From NCBI GenBank assembly GCA_036365455.1, contig JAWQUS010000010.1, forward strand, positions 14,454,501 through 14,518,500: a DNA stretch of 64,000 nt, read 5' to 3'. Shown here one piece after another: positions 1-11,261 of this stretch; the stretch's first letter is position 1, and each line of letters opens with the position of its first letter. Made by a program: the position numbers and the translations under genes. The notes beneath the pieces are model-generated. The model searched no databases, was not told the origin of the DNA, and saw only the letters and a program-made list of their open reading frames with translations. Origin of the DNA: Macrosoma leucophasiata (taxonomy: Eukaryota > Arthropoda > Insecta > Lepidoptera > Hedylidae).

Positions 1-1003
1 ATTAAAACGTTGATATGATTATCTTATTAACCTTTTCATAACAAATTAATTTTAATACAAATTAGTCTACCTATATTATAAGGCAATAGTTTGTTATGTA
101 ATCGATAGACTATCGATACAAACTTATGAATATTGCATGAACAATAAACGACTATCTGAACTATATCTCGTTTATATTATGCGTGAAGTCTATTGAAATA
201 GATATATCATTATTTTTTATCGCTTATCAGCTACTTTATTATGAAGAATTAAGAAAGGGGAAAAGTTTGACAATAGATTTATTGCAATTTAATGTATTTA
301 TGAACCCCTGTTGGCTAGTCGATGTTGTACAAACCATTTGGCTTGAGGAAGTAGACGTGGGCCATTGTGACTGAGTAATACATAAAAGAAATATTGCATT
401 GACTCTTTCAAGATTGGAATTCGATAGTAGCGGGTTATTCACGTTCAATACAAGAACAATGGGCTGCCAGCCGCCTACTCGCTAAAGACAATTACGCTAA
501 TAACTGTGACCTACGGCAGCACGCGTGGCGAATAATATCAAAACCATATTAGGAGTATTTAACTACCGTTCATGTATATAATCTTGCGACTGATTCATGA
601 CTCGATTATGCTTATCGTTTACGTGCTCTCGCCTACGCCTCTAGTCCTTTCAATTGTTATTTCTTTTATGGCATCAACAATTTTTGGGTAACTCGTCTTG
701 AATTACGACACTGTTCTTATTTCGACATACACTTTTTTAATGCTGTCTGATGATAACTGAATAGGGCTATACGTTATTACCGCAACCACGAAGAATTGGC
801 TAATTAAGGGATTCACTTTGGAGTTGGTTTGCAGTCTCAGGAATTTAAACATCTTGGTAGTCTAGTAGAATTCATGGAAATGTTTATTTCGGAATGAAGC
901 TTGCGTATTCCAAATATACAATGATTTCAACATTTAAGTATGATTAAGATTTTTTTACTTTACATTGTTGGAATGTGGTTTTAATCAGTTAAAATATGTC
1001 TCA
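1..1003. other. No recognised gene or repeat (AT-rich)
   Basis: AT-rich DNA with frequent stops in all frames. Only ORFs under 75 codons occur, with no domain signature. I see no tRNA, repeat or splice-bounded exon I can support. Confidence 0.6.
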
Positions 1004-1111
1004 GCCAGGTTATTATTAGATGTTATTAGTAATCTGAAAAAAAAAATACATTAATTCGCTTCTTTATTGTATGTAAATTAGAATATCATTTTTTTTTAAT
1101 AATAACCTGGC
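1004..1111. mobile_element. Small MITE-like inverted-repeat element
   Basis: Perfect 15-bp terminal inverted repeats (GCCAGGTTATTATTA at 1004-1018, its complement at 1097-1111) enclose about 78 bases of AT-rich DNA. The length and lack of an ORF fit a MITE or a foldback remnant. I saw no second copy in the window and no clear target-site duplication, so the class is unknown. Confidence 0.4.
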
Positions 1112-2742
1112 AACCCTCATAAGAAAAAGTAAAATTCCCGTCCCTTCCGCATAAACATTGCGTTTTATATCCTAAATCGTAAAATATCCTGTAAATAACA
1201 AAATATCAGTGATCAGCGTATTATTTCCCTAAAATCGTCTGTGAAGAATTCATAGTTTGGAAAATGTTGTGGTTTTGTTGATAGATCGTCACTTATTCAT
1301 ACAATAACAATTTTACAGTTTTCTATTCCATCTAAGTGTACCTACTGATATCAACAACATAAAGATCAATACGTGCAAATATTAACTGACTAAAGTTAGC
1401 TGCGTAAACTTTGTGGCAGTTTCTTAGCTCACGACTCAGTCACAGTATAGGACGACTGCACAGACGAGTGGACGAGAAAGAAAGCGAGTTTCAATGTTGG
1501 ATTGATGAAAAAAAACTACTGCCACATTTTCCTCCTTCTGTCACATTCCTCCTATACTATAAAATTGCCATAAAAGTTCTTATACCAGAAAAGTTCTCCG
1601 TAGCAACTTGTAACTAACTTTACGGATGTATTTAGAAATGTTTCGCACGTAATGTATGTAGGTAAAACTTTATTTATTTATTCATTTATTTTTCGACTCG
1701 TTCTTTTTCTAGTGGGTTCTTTCCTTAAGTCTTGATTAGGTTTGAGTATACCGTAATCGCTACGCTTGGCCTGCCGCAAAATATATTTGCGTATTATTGA
1801 ACAAATAATTGTGTTATACATGAGTAAAAATTCTAAAACGCAGTAAGTCATTCGGAAAAGTATGATTGCCAATGATTCACTTCCCTTCAACCTGCGTCAT
1901 CCACATGTAGTTGAAATAATTAAGGAAGAGATTGTTATATTTTATTTAAAATGTTGATCGTACATATTACTTCCATGTAATTCTTTTTAAAGTGACGCAA
2001 AGCGAAATGTGTTATATTTTTTTTTGCCAGGCCGTGGGAATAAAGAAATTGAGAATGAAATATGATCTACTTTATTAAAAAGGTAATGCCTATTTTGAAG
2101 TAGTATTAACAACTTTACATTAAGAAATCAATTAAGTAGTTATTGTGATTTGTTTCGAGAATGATATCGAATTTTTATCGTCGACGTATAATTGATTGAA
2201 TGGCATTGTTTTATGTATGTGCCGTGTGAAAGTGTTTTAAAATGGGTAGTTATGTGGCTACCGTGAGTCCATTGTGAAATGTAAAGGTTATTGCCCTATT
2301 ATGTAGGAGAATTGCGTGTCCTGGATGAGTGTGCTGGGATGTGAGATGAAGGTCAGAGCGCGTGCGTTCGTGCACCGCGATGTGTGTGGGCAGCTTGGTC
2401 ACTTGTCTGAGAATTACATTAAAGCACTGTGGTGATATTGTTTTAGAATAAAATATATCTATACACGGTGAAATCTGGTGGTTGTATTCCCGCGACAGAA
2501 CGATTTGCATTTAGTGGTATTCATCGAAATATAATAGTTAAAATAAAAAAAAAAGGAAAATAAAAATCAAATAAAATGTTGACTTGTACTGCTTGAACTA
2601 TAGCACGTATACCATAGGCGTCGCCAGGGGGTGGCAGAGGGGACAGCTGCCCCTGTAATAAAACCATATAAACACAACACAATTACTTACTAATTTTACA
2701 GACAGCGTTTACAAACATCTTAATCAAAAAAGTCACGTAATG
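1112..2742. other. No recognised gene; possible repeat scrap near 2617-2665
   Basis: No ORF over 90 codons and no domain. The GC-rich patch at 2617-2665 (GGCGTCGCCAGGGGGTGGCA) contrasts with its surroundings and looks like a retroelement or MITE tail, but nothing else in the window matches it. The short minus-strand ORF at 2250-2510 has no recognisable motif. Confidence 0.5.
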
Positions 2743-3192
2743 GTGGCATTCATCGATTATAGTTGAGCATTCGACACACTCCAACATGATATTCTACTTG
2801 AAAAGCTAGAAGCGTGTGGAATTAGAGGAGAATTGTTTGATAGGCGAGACTGGTAGCGATGTATTCGTAGTGATCATTACTGAAGGCACAGCTCAGGGTT
2901 CAGTGTTGGGTCTTTTGCACTACGTTACATACGTAAATGACTTACACAGAGTTATCTCCAACTGTAAAATATACCAATTTGCGGATGATACTTGTCTGAT
3001 GGCTGTAGTTAAAGACACAAGTGAAGCTCATAGAAAATTATAAATAGATTTTGAAATGCTATTGAAATGGTCGCATGACGTCGGGTTAGTATTAAACACG
3101 GTCAAATCAAAACTTATGTATATAAGCTCTTGCCAAAATGACTAGCTACGAGCTTTGAAATATAGTTTGATGGGCAAGGAAGTGCCATACAC
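2743..3192 (+). pseudogene. CR1/Jockey-group non-LTR reverse transcriptase fragment (broken)
   Basis: Translation gives the core of a LINE-type reverse transcriptase. FIDYS-stop-AFDT is the usual block with the first catalytic Asp, at 2749-2784. GTAQGSVLGLLHY (2885-2923) corresponds to the PQGSxLGPLLF block and is followed by YVNDL. YQFADDT, the catalytic F/Y-A-D-D box, has FADD at 2978-2989. LLKWSHDVGLVLN follows downstream. The first block is in frame 1 and the later blocks in frame 2, so at least one frameshift plus several stops break it. Both ends are missing (a full ORF2 is usually 900 or more codons). In the family this enzyme performs target-primed reverse transcription; this copy is dead. 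The spacing and 'KWSHDVGLVLN' favour a CR1/Daphne-like clade, but the clade call is uncertain. The 3' side runs directly into a different retroelement tail at 3206. Confidence 0.8.
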
Positions 3193-3205
3193 CAAATTTT
3201 ACTAA

Positions 3206-3273
3206 GATCGATCTATCATCACTGACAGGATTATTGTTGCAACTAAACCCGATATAGTGATGATAGATCGATC
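3206..3273. repeat. Foldback: 18-bp perfect inverted repeat at the 5' junction of the endonuclease relic
   Basis: GATCGATCTATCATCACT (3206-3223) is complementary to 3256-3273, with a 32-base loop. The right arm is coding (VMIDR) in the retroelement tail. The left arm lies where that relic begins. An inverted copy of an element's own sequence at its 5' end is what a template switch or twin-priming would leave. Confidence 0.6.
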
Positions 3274-3530
3274 GGAACGCCATGCTGTGGTCGTAAATGT
3301 CACCATTCTTCATGATAAGAACCTCGTGTAAGCTGAAAAGAATACAAATATAAAATATCTTGATCTGACCAAGAGGTTGTCGGCATGTAGCATGTTGATT
3401 GGGCGATCATTGTACCGATCGTAGTGTCGGCCAATGGCCTTATTACCAAGAGTCTCGAACATCACCTGAAGAGACTCGCGTTGAACGGCTGGGACAAGGA
3501 CCTGATACATGTGTTGTTAGGAGATTACTG
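3206..3530 (+). pseudogene. C-terminal endonuclease-like tail of a non-LTR retroelement (R2/NeSL-like group), frameshifted
   Basis: Two reading frames give one recognisable C-terminus. From 3239 the frame reads ATKPDIVMIDRSERHAVVV, then NVTILHDKNLV, a stop, then KNTNIKYLDL. After a frameshift, from 3400, it reads WAIIVPIVVSANGLITKSL and then EHHLKRLALNGWDKDL. The KPD at 3245-3253, a run of hydrophobic residues and the 'IPxVVSxNGLIxKSLxxHLKRLxLNGW' tail are typical of the C-terminal, restriction-like endonuclease part of non-LTR elements that cut specific sites. It carries an in-frame stop after NLV and is 5' truncated. It is a different element from the reverse transcriptase just upstream, whose clade normally has an AP endonuclease. 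The clade is inferred from motif style only. Confidence 0.65.
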
Positions 3531-4039
3531 TCCCTGCTTCCCTAACCATCAACATCAATATCGACAGTGCAGCTGAGATTCGTCCCAATTATGAAAAAAA
3601 AACTGAGTAAACTATTTCCCAACCTAGAATCTAAATTCAGGGTCTCCATTACTACTGATTATCTTTCTTTTATGTATACTCAAGTAACAGTAGAGTAGAC
3701 ATAAAGTTGAGTAGACATAACAGAGTGATAATGATGAAAACTGAGGTTATTTGTCTGTGTATTTACTTTTTATTATATTATGGACGTGTATCTTTATCCG
3801 AGTATTTACAGTATCTGAGCTACAATCTAAATATTATGTAAATTACGTACAACCATTATGAAGAATTCACACGATTGTGTGACGTGGATTTATTGTTTTG
3901 AATGTTGAATAAGTAGCAGCATCATGGACGAAGTTGAATGGGATGCAAGGGTCAATACTTAAACAAGGCAAACTGACCAGCAAATAAATCACCTTGTTCC
4001 GGTTGAATGAATAGATTTTGTTCTTTTATATGTACACCT
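3531..4039. other. No recognised feature
   Basis: AT-rich sequence with no ORF of note. The first part may be degraded 3' UTR of the preceding retroelement, but no poly(A) or simple-repeat tail marks an end. Confidence 0.5.
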
Positions 4040-4288
4040 GTACCTGTTGCCCGCGGCTCCGCCCGCTTGTATGTCGCTTTTCGCGTAACCTGTGGAAACT
4101 CATCAAATCATCCCCTGGCTTCCCACAGGAGCATTTTTTTTTGGGATAACAACTATCCTATGTGTTAATCCAAGTCATCCTCAATGTGTGTGCCAAATTT
4201 CATGAAAATCGGTTCAGCAGATTTGCATGAAGGAGTAACAAACAAACAAACAAACAGAAACTTTCGCATTTATAATATTAGTATGAAG
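4040..4288 (-). mobile_element. Rep-H copy (short non-autonomous repeat)
   Basis: Read on the minus strand this begins 'ATATTATAAATGCGAAAG' and ends in the 'GCGGAGCCGCGGGCAA' type tail. It contains the conserved 'TGAACCGATTTTCATGAAAT' stretch shared with the copy at 25769-25950. Such repeats are very common in moth and butterfly genomes. Whether they are Helitron-derived or another class cannot be decided here. Confidence 0.65.
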
Positions 4289-4444
4289 TATGACAAAATA
4301 ATTAAAGATCATACAATCACAGAAGACAGTAAGAGATTAGGTACTGAAACTCATGGTCCACCACAAACCGGGAAATCTCGAGGTTGATGGGTTTTCCATT
4401 TCTCAGAAAAATAAATTTATGAAATGCATTCTTTATGTCATCAT

Positions 4445-4668
4445 AGTGGCAAACAAGTATTCAATTCACATTGATGGTAAGTGTAGCCTGTAAACATCTA
4501 AATTCCAACTAAGTTAAGTTTGCAGTTGTACTTCTGTACCGGAAATTACAAGGCCATACGTTACCACCTGACCGGTACAAGTTAGCGCTACCTAGCGATA
4601 ACTTTTAGCGACAAGTAGATTAGGTAATGCGGTAGTCTATTAGTGACGGCAATAGAGTTCTACCCTGC
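4445..4668 (-). mobile_element. Rep-A copy (SINE-like, ~300 bp family), diverged
   Basis: It carries Rep-A landmarks in order: GTGGCAAACAAG, CACATTGATG, CCGGAAATTACAAGG, TTACCACCTGACCGG, TAGATTAGGTAATGCGG and TTCTACC. Internal deletions are present. In family orientation it reads on the minus strand, because complete copies end in poly(A) after CATTACAT on that strand. Confidence 0.7.
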
Positions 4669-5154
4669 GTAAATAGAGATAGTATTGTTCTTCTTGAAGC
4701 TCAAACTGCTTGATTCGAAATTTACTACTGAATTAGCGGCAGATACGAGTATCTTTTACGTAATACTTATTCGAATTAAAACAAATTTTCCCAAGTATAC
4801 ACACAGAATGTCTTATAACGATTTAATCATTCTTTCCTGTCTCGGATTTCACGAAATTGAAAACTAGCAGTGTCCGATAACTGTCTGGTTCTCTAGGGAA
4901 ATCCCCTGCGTCTAACATTCTGGTTAGGTACACACTAAAAAGTCCGATTCAACCATACTTGGATAATGTACATCTTACTGTTTAACCACTACTAATCCAC
5001 GATTAAAACTGTTTGTCTACTATACACCAGAAGAGCAAATTAATAGGTAAGTGTACCTACAATTTTAGTAGAGTAATCTATGTTAATCTACCGTCTTATA
5101 TGTGTTGATCTGCTCTTAGATATATTTATGTTGTGTACTATCCACTGCACAACC
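4669..5154. other. No recognised feature
   Basis: AT-rich. The 60-codon ORF at 4685-4867 has no motif. Confidence 0.5.
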
Positions 5155-6310
5155 TTTTTTTGTTTTTTACCAGGGGAAAATGCGTTACGCATACCCACCC
5201 CTGGGGAGAGGGGTGGGTTATGTGGGACTCCGGACAAAGAGTAAGACGTCCGTCTACCCACTAAAAACCCCTGGGTGTTCCGACATGTCCGCCATCAGTG
5301 GCGGGGTCGCGGGAACGCTTTAGCACACATCCGCAACCCCACCAGCGGCCGCCCGCAACCAGGCCCAACACAAAGAAAATGGGGTCATATTATGACCCCC
5401 TGCCACACATATTATGAACACCAGCACGCCAACCAGCTCGGGACCCAACTTAACCCGGGTGCCGGACATCCCCTAGTCCGTCACCCGGGAGTCCCTGTTA
5501 GGGCGGCAGATGGTGGGCGAATGCAAGCCGCCGCCGCCCAGGCCGCCTGCGTCTCATGGGGGCAGAGAGGACATTGTCTTCCCGCTCCCTTTCCGCCGCC
5601 TCCTTCTGCGACTACACGTCCTCGCAGAAGGCAAGCACCGCCTGCCACGATCTCTCGCTGTCGACCATGGACTTGATTACCGCCGGCAGCGAGAGATCAG
5701 CCCCCGTGGTCATAACCATCTCGGAGCGCGGCTCCTCCCATGCCGGGCATTTGGCCAACGTATGCTGCGCCGTGTCGTTAGCGCAGCCGCACTCATGGCA
5801 TGTTGTAGTCGGCTCCCTGCCTGCCACGTTACACAGGTACCTCCCGAAGCAGCCATGCCCCGTGAGGACCTGCGTGAGGCGGAAGGTGAGCACGCCATGC
5901 CCCCGTTCGACCCACTCACGCAGAACGGGCCGAACGGCCTATACAACCTGCCGGCCGTAACCCGGCTCCTCCAGCCGTTCCGTCCACTTGCGGAAGATAG
6001 CCCGACGAGAGTCATTTCTCCATCGCCGGACCTCCTCTGGAAGTGGCCGGAAACCCTGAGCTCGAATCTCCGAGCCGCGCTCGTACACCGCCGCTAGCAC
6101 CTCAGCCTCTGGATCCCAAGGCGGGCATCCGGCCAAAACGCACGTCGCTTCGCACGATATGGTGCGGTATCCTCGTATCACCCTGACTGCCATGACCCGC
6201 TGCGGTCGACGCAAAAGTCTTGTTAATCCACTACACAGCCTGTGTAGTCGAAGGTTGTGTGGCAGTGAAAGTGGTAGAGTTTTCCTGGAAGAGCTTACAA
6301 ACGCCATTAT
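5155..6310 (-). pseudogene. R1-clade non-LTR retrotransposon, 3' end of ORF2 plus 3' UTR
   Basis: The minus strand from about 6220 to 5612 encodes the R1-type ORF2 C-terminus. Blocks in order are LLRRPQRVMAVRVIRGYRTI, WDPEAEVLAAVYERG, FRLTQVLTGHGCFGRYLC and then a zinc knuckle C-x2-C-x8-H-x4-C (CHEC...HTLAKC), followed by LSLPAVIKSMVDSERSW. The frame is continuous from 6307 to 5612 except for one TAG at 5936-5938. A second TAG after CEDV (5609-5611) interrupts the usual acidic/basic tail, which still reads SQKEAAERERE. GC-rich 3' UTR follows down to a poly(A) seen as T-runs at 5155-5168. R1-clade enzymes nick rDNA or other specific targets and reverse transcribe; this copy is 5' truncated and inactive. 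The codon-rich GC stretch contrasts with the AT-rich surroundings. Sequence upstream of 6220 is not clearly R1. Confidence 0.88.
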
Positions 6311-7120
6311 GACATAACTTAATCTATTTTTTTTTAATGATAACTAAACACGAAACTCTACTCGAAACGAAAATATGTTGTGGTATTATTTACAAATATG
6401 AACCACATACTCATAAACAACGATAGAATCTTAGTTCTATAATACTAACTGCAGATTTTTTATATCTACGGGTACATAATATATTTAAGCGTAAGGTCAC
6501 TCATTCATGACGAAATCTCAGAAACTACAAGTGCTACGACTTTGGTAGGTGTTGACTAAGCTGGGCTATTGCGTAATTCGTAAGTATGCTAATCTACTTT
6601 TTTCATTAAAATTGTACAAGTTAATTTAAAACATCTTAATGTAGAATAAAACTTATTTGTCGTTTTTCGTTCATAGCGTTATATGAATTTTATAATATTA
6701 CAATGTTTGGTCACACCGGGCCTTAGTTAAGGACAAAGAGTTTGTATAGAACAATTTACAATTACACTCACGGTAAACGAGTGGACAGCCGCCTCCGCCG
6801 CATTCCGCGACGTTTCCTCTTGCGTTCATTGCTGTTTTTTGTCGTCTTTTTTCTTTATAGATGATGAATTCGAATTAAATAGTGTAATTACGATGTTAGC
6901 GACATCATTCGAAGATATGATCAGTGATTAAATAATCTAATCTAAACTGGCAGGATACTTATTAGGAATTGCGTTTGAGCTGTTTCTTGAGGCAGTTTTG
7001 TATTGACTCCTTTTAGAGTTTAAAGTATATCTTTGTTTAAACAATGAAATAATGCAACAAAGCAAACAAATCGCTTCGATGAAATTGAAACTGCTGTGTA
7101 TAGGCATTAATATACAATAT
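6311..7120. other. No recognised feature
   Basis: AT-rich with no ORF of note. Unassigned. Confidence 0.5.
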
Positions 7121-7170
7121 AAAAACCGACCAAGAGCGGGTCGGGACAAGCGTAATGTAGGGTTCCATAT
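7121..7170 (-). repeat. Rep-E terminal fragment
   Basis: Contains AAAAACCGACCAAGAGCGGG and AGGGTTCC, the complement of the Rep-E tail (CTCGCATTTGGTCGG) seen at 11960-12003. Short isolated end piece. Confidence 0.5.
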
Positions 7171-7212
7171 TTTACGAGTATATTTTATAAGATGATCGAA
7201 TAGAACACTGAC

Positions 7213-7344
7213 GGCCAAATAATCAAACGTCACTCAAATCTAAATGGGACTTAAAAGTCTTCTGTCTTTATAAAACACGTTCAAACGAGAGATAGCGCAC
7301 ATTTGAGGGTTGCTTAAAATTAAGTGACGTTTGAGTATTCGGCC
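7213..7344. mobile_element. MITE-3, 132-bp TIR element
   Basis: The ends are inverted repeats: GGCCAAATAATCAAACGTCA at 7213 and the complement of GGCCGAATACTCAAACGTCA ending at 7344. About 30 bp are alignable, with no ORF. Flanks show 'TGA' on both sides at one base distance, a weak target-duplication hint. A solo end of the same family lies at 27790-27826. Non-autonomous DNA transposon; superfamily undetermined. Confidence 0.65.
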
Positions 7345-7649
7345 ATGAGACAGGCTAGAAATTATCTTATAGGTACCTATCTAGGAGATATTACCACCTG
7401 ATGACGATATTACCATTTAGCGAGTCGATAAAGTGGTTATGTCTGTTTATATAAAAAATACTAATTTCATTGTATTTCGTTGATTTTAGAAGACGGTTAT
7501 TTTTTTTCAATTAGCGTTTATTGGTGATTAATTTCATTCCAGCTACGATTTCGACAGAAGTTTCTCATACGGTTGCTATCGTTATATAATTTTTCTTTTA
7601 AGCAGAAGATTATCAGTTTTGATACGTTTTGACCTCAGGTTAACAAATC
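7345..7649. other. No recognised feature
   Basis: AT-rich sequence lying between MITE-3 and the SINE-1 copy. Confidence 0.5.
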
Positions 7650-7893
7650 GGGAGTTATCAGAGATAATGGTGTAAAGTCCTTTATCTCTGGTTCTATTGG
7701 GATTTTTTCGTTTTCTGGAAATTTCCCAGTACTTCGAAGTTTGGTCATGTGCCCGGAGATATCGACAGGCTCGCCACCTGTTACATGGGCCAAAACGTAA
7801 CCGGCGAATCGTGGGTGTTTGCATGTATGCTTGAATGCATGCATTTACCTCTGCCTACCCCGTCGGGGATTACAGGCGTGAAGTAACGTATTA
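7650..7893 (+). mobile_element. SINE-1 copy, lacking the tRNA-like head
   Basis: Reads in SINE orientation from the body (GTTATCAGAGATAATGG) through TCTGGAAATTTCCCAGTACT, AACCGGCGAATCGTGGGTGT and GCTTGAATGCATGCATT to GGCGTGAAGTAACGT. The same order is seen in reverse at 32441-32749, which does have the tRNA-like head. This copy is 5' truncated, as SINEs often are. Confidence 0.75.
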
Positions 7894-8457
7894 ATAAAAC
7901 TTTATACTAGCTTAATATACTATAAATAAAATCAGGATACGAATTTATAGGAGCAACATTTTGAATAACTACGTGTCAGTATAAATATCTTTGTAGAAAA
8001 AACTCTGGGTTTCCAAATTTTTAAAGGACAAATTAATTGTGACCTTTATAATTTGAAACAACCTTTCCTATACAGTCAAAATACGGTGTATTCTCAGGAT
8101 TCAACGTTAAATGTGTGCCATAACTATCGAGTAAAATAATAATTTAACGTCCTCAAATTAATATTTAGACATGGATAAAAATATTGAACCATTTATTCAG
8201 TAGATACATCCGCGCTCGTGCAGTACTCATCACGTTCTGCCGCGAATCGGCCTTTACGCTGCGTAATAATTACCTATGTTTGTAAATTGAATGTAGTAAT
8301 TAAAAGTTATTTGTCATTCAGATGCGTGATATTCACAATTCCTACACCGCTACATCAGTTCCCATGACCTTTCGTTTCGTGGCCGCTTGTGTACCTACTA
8401 ATCGTTCTTACCTCTTGCTGTGGGATGTCTTGTCTTCCGATATGGCTCTTATAAGTT

Positions 8458-8686
8458 TACTAGCGGCAAGCCCCGGCTTCGCATGTGTGCAAAGAACGTA
8501 ATATAAAAAATCAGTAATAAGAATAATATGTAATAATACTACGTACCTATGCTACTCAGTGAAGATGTAGCTTCCAAATGGTGAAAGAATTTTGAAATTG
8601 GTGCAGCAGTTTTTGTGTGAATACGTTACAAACATACCTACATACAAAAAGACAATTTTTTTCTCTTTATAATATCAGTGTAGATG
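8458..8686 (-). mobile_element. Rep-H copy, diverged
   Basis: Minus-strand landmarks: 'ACACTGATATTATAAAGAG' start, central 'AACTGCTGCACCAATTTCAA', and end 'GAAGCCGGGGCTTGCC'. It corresponds to the copies at 4040 and 25769. Confidence 0.55.
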
Positions 8687-9230
8687 TACCTACGTGGCAA
8701 AAATACCTAGCATGTTATTCAAAATAATTGGTGACCCTATCTTGGTACTATTTGTTTGTGGTACTTATTTTATTATGCCCGATAGCGCGACCTTAACAGG
8801 TTTAAGAAGGTAACACGAGATTGCTGCGGTTTTGTGGCTAGATTGCACATGTAATGTTCGACAATAAGGTGTTGAGAGCTTAAATTAGTATCTTAGATCG
8901 AACCCTGAACGTAAACCGCTGAGCTCAAAGGTAAATAGCCTAAATTGGTTCTAATTCCAACGTTTTTAAAAAATGCTAAAATAATTAATGCATTTTGAAT
9001 AGTTCAAAGGGGCTATCAGGTTCGCAAAACAAAATATTGAATCATAACTAAATTTTATTTCATGTTTAGTACAATTATTTTTGTTTAATAATAAAAATAA
9101 TTGAATAAAACTTGGAATAATAATACCTCCGTGCGAGTAAAAATGCATTATATCAAATATTTCTTTTTTTTTAATGAGCCGTATTTGTTTAAAAATCTTG
9201 TGACTATCAAAATGGATCGGAATAGTTTTG
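8687..9230. other. No recognised feature
   Basis: AT-rich with no ORF of note. It does not match the repeat families named elsewhere in this window. Confidence 0.45.
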
Positions 9231-9444
9231 AAATGGTAGTGTTCAGCACTATCGTGTTCCGGTCAGGTCGTAATGTACGGCCCTGTAATTTCCGGCACAG
9301 AGGCATAACACCTTAGGCCTCAGGAGTGGTAACGCATCTGCATTTTGATCTCGGTCTTTGTGTAAGTGTCTATAGGCTGCAGTCATCACTTAACACCAAT
9401 GTGAACTGCATGCTTGTTTACCATTTCCATTACATAAAAAAAAA
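9231..9444 (+). mobile_element. Rep-A copy, 5' truncated, with poly(A)
   Basis: Family orientation, plus strand: AATGGTAGTGTTCAGCACTA, TGTTCCGGTCAGG, GGCATAACACCTTAGGCCTC, GCTGCAGTCATCACTTAACA and CATTACAT, then an A-run at 9436-9444. The terminal A-run marks it as a retroposed SINE-like element. The head (CTGGTGGTAGAGC) is missing. Confidence 0.75.
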
Positions 9445-10094
9445 CCTGAACAGGAGTTCGGCAGGAAAATTTATTTCGGATAAAATTAAAATACCACTGA
9501 ATTAAAAAATGCAATCATCATTGTACCATGAAAGGCTCATATCTTGGATGGCTATTATGTCAACCAGAAGATTATGCACATGACTGTACCTTTTTTTTGC
9601 AAAAAAAAAGTGATAGTGTCCAGTTGGTGAAAACATAAAAGTGGTTTTATTTAAGTTTCACCATGTCACACACGCAAAAATATTGTCGTGTCCAGACGAC
9701 GAAATAACAAGTCATTACAATTTCAGGTTTAACCAACTGGACATACGTGTGTCCGGTCGTCCGTGTCGAGTTGACGAATAACCCATTATGTCAAGGGGTT
9801 ACTAATAACATTGCAAAATGATGCAAAAATATAGATAATACTAGTGTAAAATAGGGTTCTACAAGCATAGTCGTATGCCTTGGATCCGCTTTTGTAAGTA
9901 AAGTATTTGAATAATTATTATCTACAGATGTAAGTACTTAAATATGTTTAGAGTTGATCCTCTGTCAATTATAGGGTAGCACTAAGTGCATAACAATACT
10001 TTTATATTTCGTTGCAATATCACGCAACGCATGTAAGATATTATTTTGCTCGACTATTTTACTGACTACTGAAAAATGGCGTCAAACCTGCAAC
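9445..10094. other. No recognised gene; perfect T8-GC-A8 palindrome near 9592-9609
   Basis: Unassigned sequence. The run CTTTTTTTTGCAAAAAAAAA is self-complementary but simple. No ORF of note. Confidence 0.45.
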
Positions 10095-10600
10095 TACGGG
10101 ATTTCCTCCAGATACCAGTATGAGTCTATATACTATAGGGCTGCGAAAGTGAGAAGTCGATAACATTGTAGAGTTTTGTACAGTTTGTGTAGGAACTTTA
10201 GAAGGGCAGGAGGTCTCTGTAATATCGCTCACGTTGATTTTGCGGGAACGCTTAACTTCTGCGCTTCCGCTTCGATATTTTGGTATTCATAAGCGAATAT
10301 ACTGTAGGCATAGTAACAAAACAACAATACCTTTATACTTGGCAGTATATTTGATTCGGATCATGAAAGACGTACCTATAAGGCATTTTGCGCGTACTGA
10401 ACTGTAATTACGAGACTGTCCACCAAATACCAGCACGATCGGTCGCCGTACTGTAGGGTCCAAAGCTACGAAGATTGTGCTGAGAAATCGATAACATTAA
10501 AGAGTTTATTGTACGGTTTGTGTAGGAAACTTTGGTGGGGCAGGCGGCCTCTGTAATATCGCTCACGCTATGTGATTTTGCGGTAACTCTCAACTTCCGT
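10095..10600. repeat. Diverged direct duplication, two units about 320 bp apart
   Basis: The segment near 10110-10270 and the segment near 10420-10600 share blocks in the same order: GATAACATT, GTTTGTGTAGGAA, GGGCAGG, CTCTGTAATATCGCTCACG and GATTTTGCGG. They differ by many substitutions and small gaps. This is an old duplication or two copies of one mobile repeat. No coding potential was recognised. Confidence 0.6.
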
Positions 10601-11261
10601 GCTGTCGGTGGGAGAATGTTTTATAACTAGGGCTTCAACGTATATCTATAAATCATGAGTGCAATTACATTGTTCTGTCGAGAATAACTATTTGTATTGA
10701 AGGACGTTTGAATATTACAATTATGTACTAATTATGTTTTTGTTAGTTCTGCAATTTCGTCATAAGTGCCTACATATTTCTAATAAATCATATCTGGTAC
10801 AAATATGATGTTTGTACCTGTTTCAATTAATATTCATGATTTAAAAATCAACCCGAAGTTTCGATCACTTTTCGGATGTCGTGGTCCCGGACAGACTAAG
10901 GTGACAATTGTCTGACAGCAAAATGAAAATTATATGTATCTAACTCCAGTCTCCATCAAATTCGTAAACGCTTTGCGTAGCGTGTAGGTATCTTGAGGTC
11001 TTGCAGACTGCTGCGGCTGGGATTTCATTTTACAAAGTTCAAGACGTCGTGATGTTGACAGTCGCCATCCATCGTCTCTATTAAAATTCGAGTGTTTTGT
11101 TATTTTCATCAATCAATAATTTTCACTAGTCGTTAAAGGCTTTGAGGACCTCAACTAATTGGTGTATTCGTACAATAGTCCTCAAATTGAGATGCTGTGA
11201 ACTGATAAGCTGTGAATTGATAAGATGATGTCAAATCAAGTCTGCATTTTTTTGCAAATCT
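10601..11261. other. No recognised feature
   Basis: AT-rich, with no motif-bearing ORF. Confidence 0.45.

Noticed and set aside
5275..6097. Plus-strand ORFs up to 195 codons
   Set aside because: Antisense to the R1 ORF2 tail, which has a zinc knuckle and conserved blocks on the minus strand.
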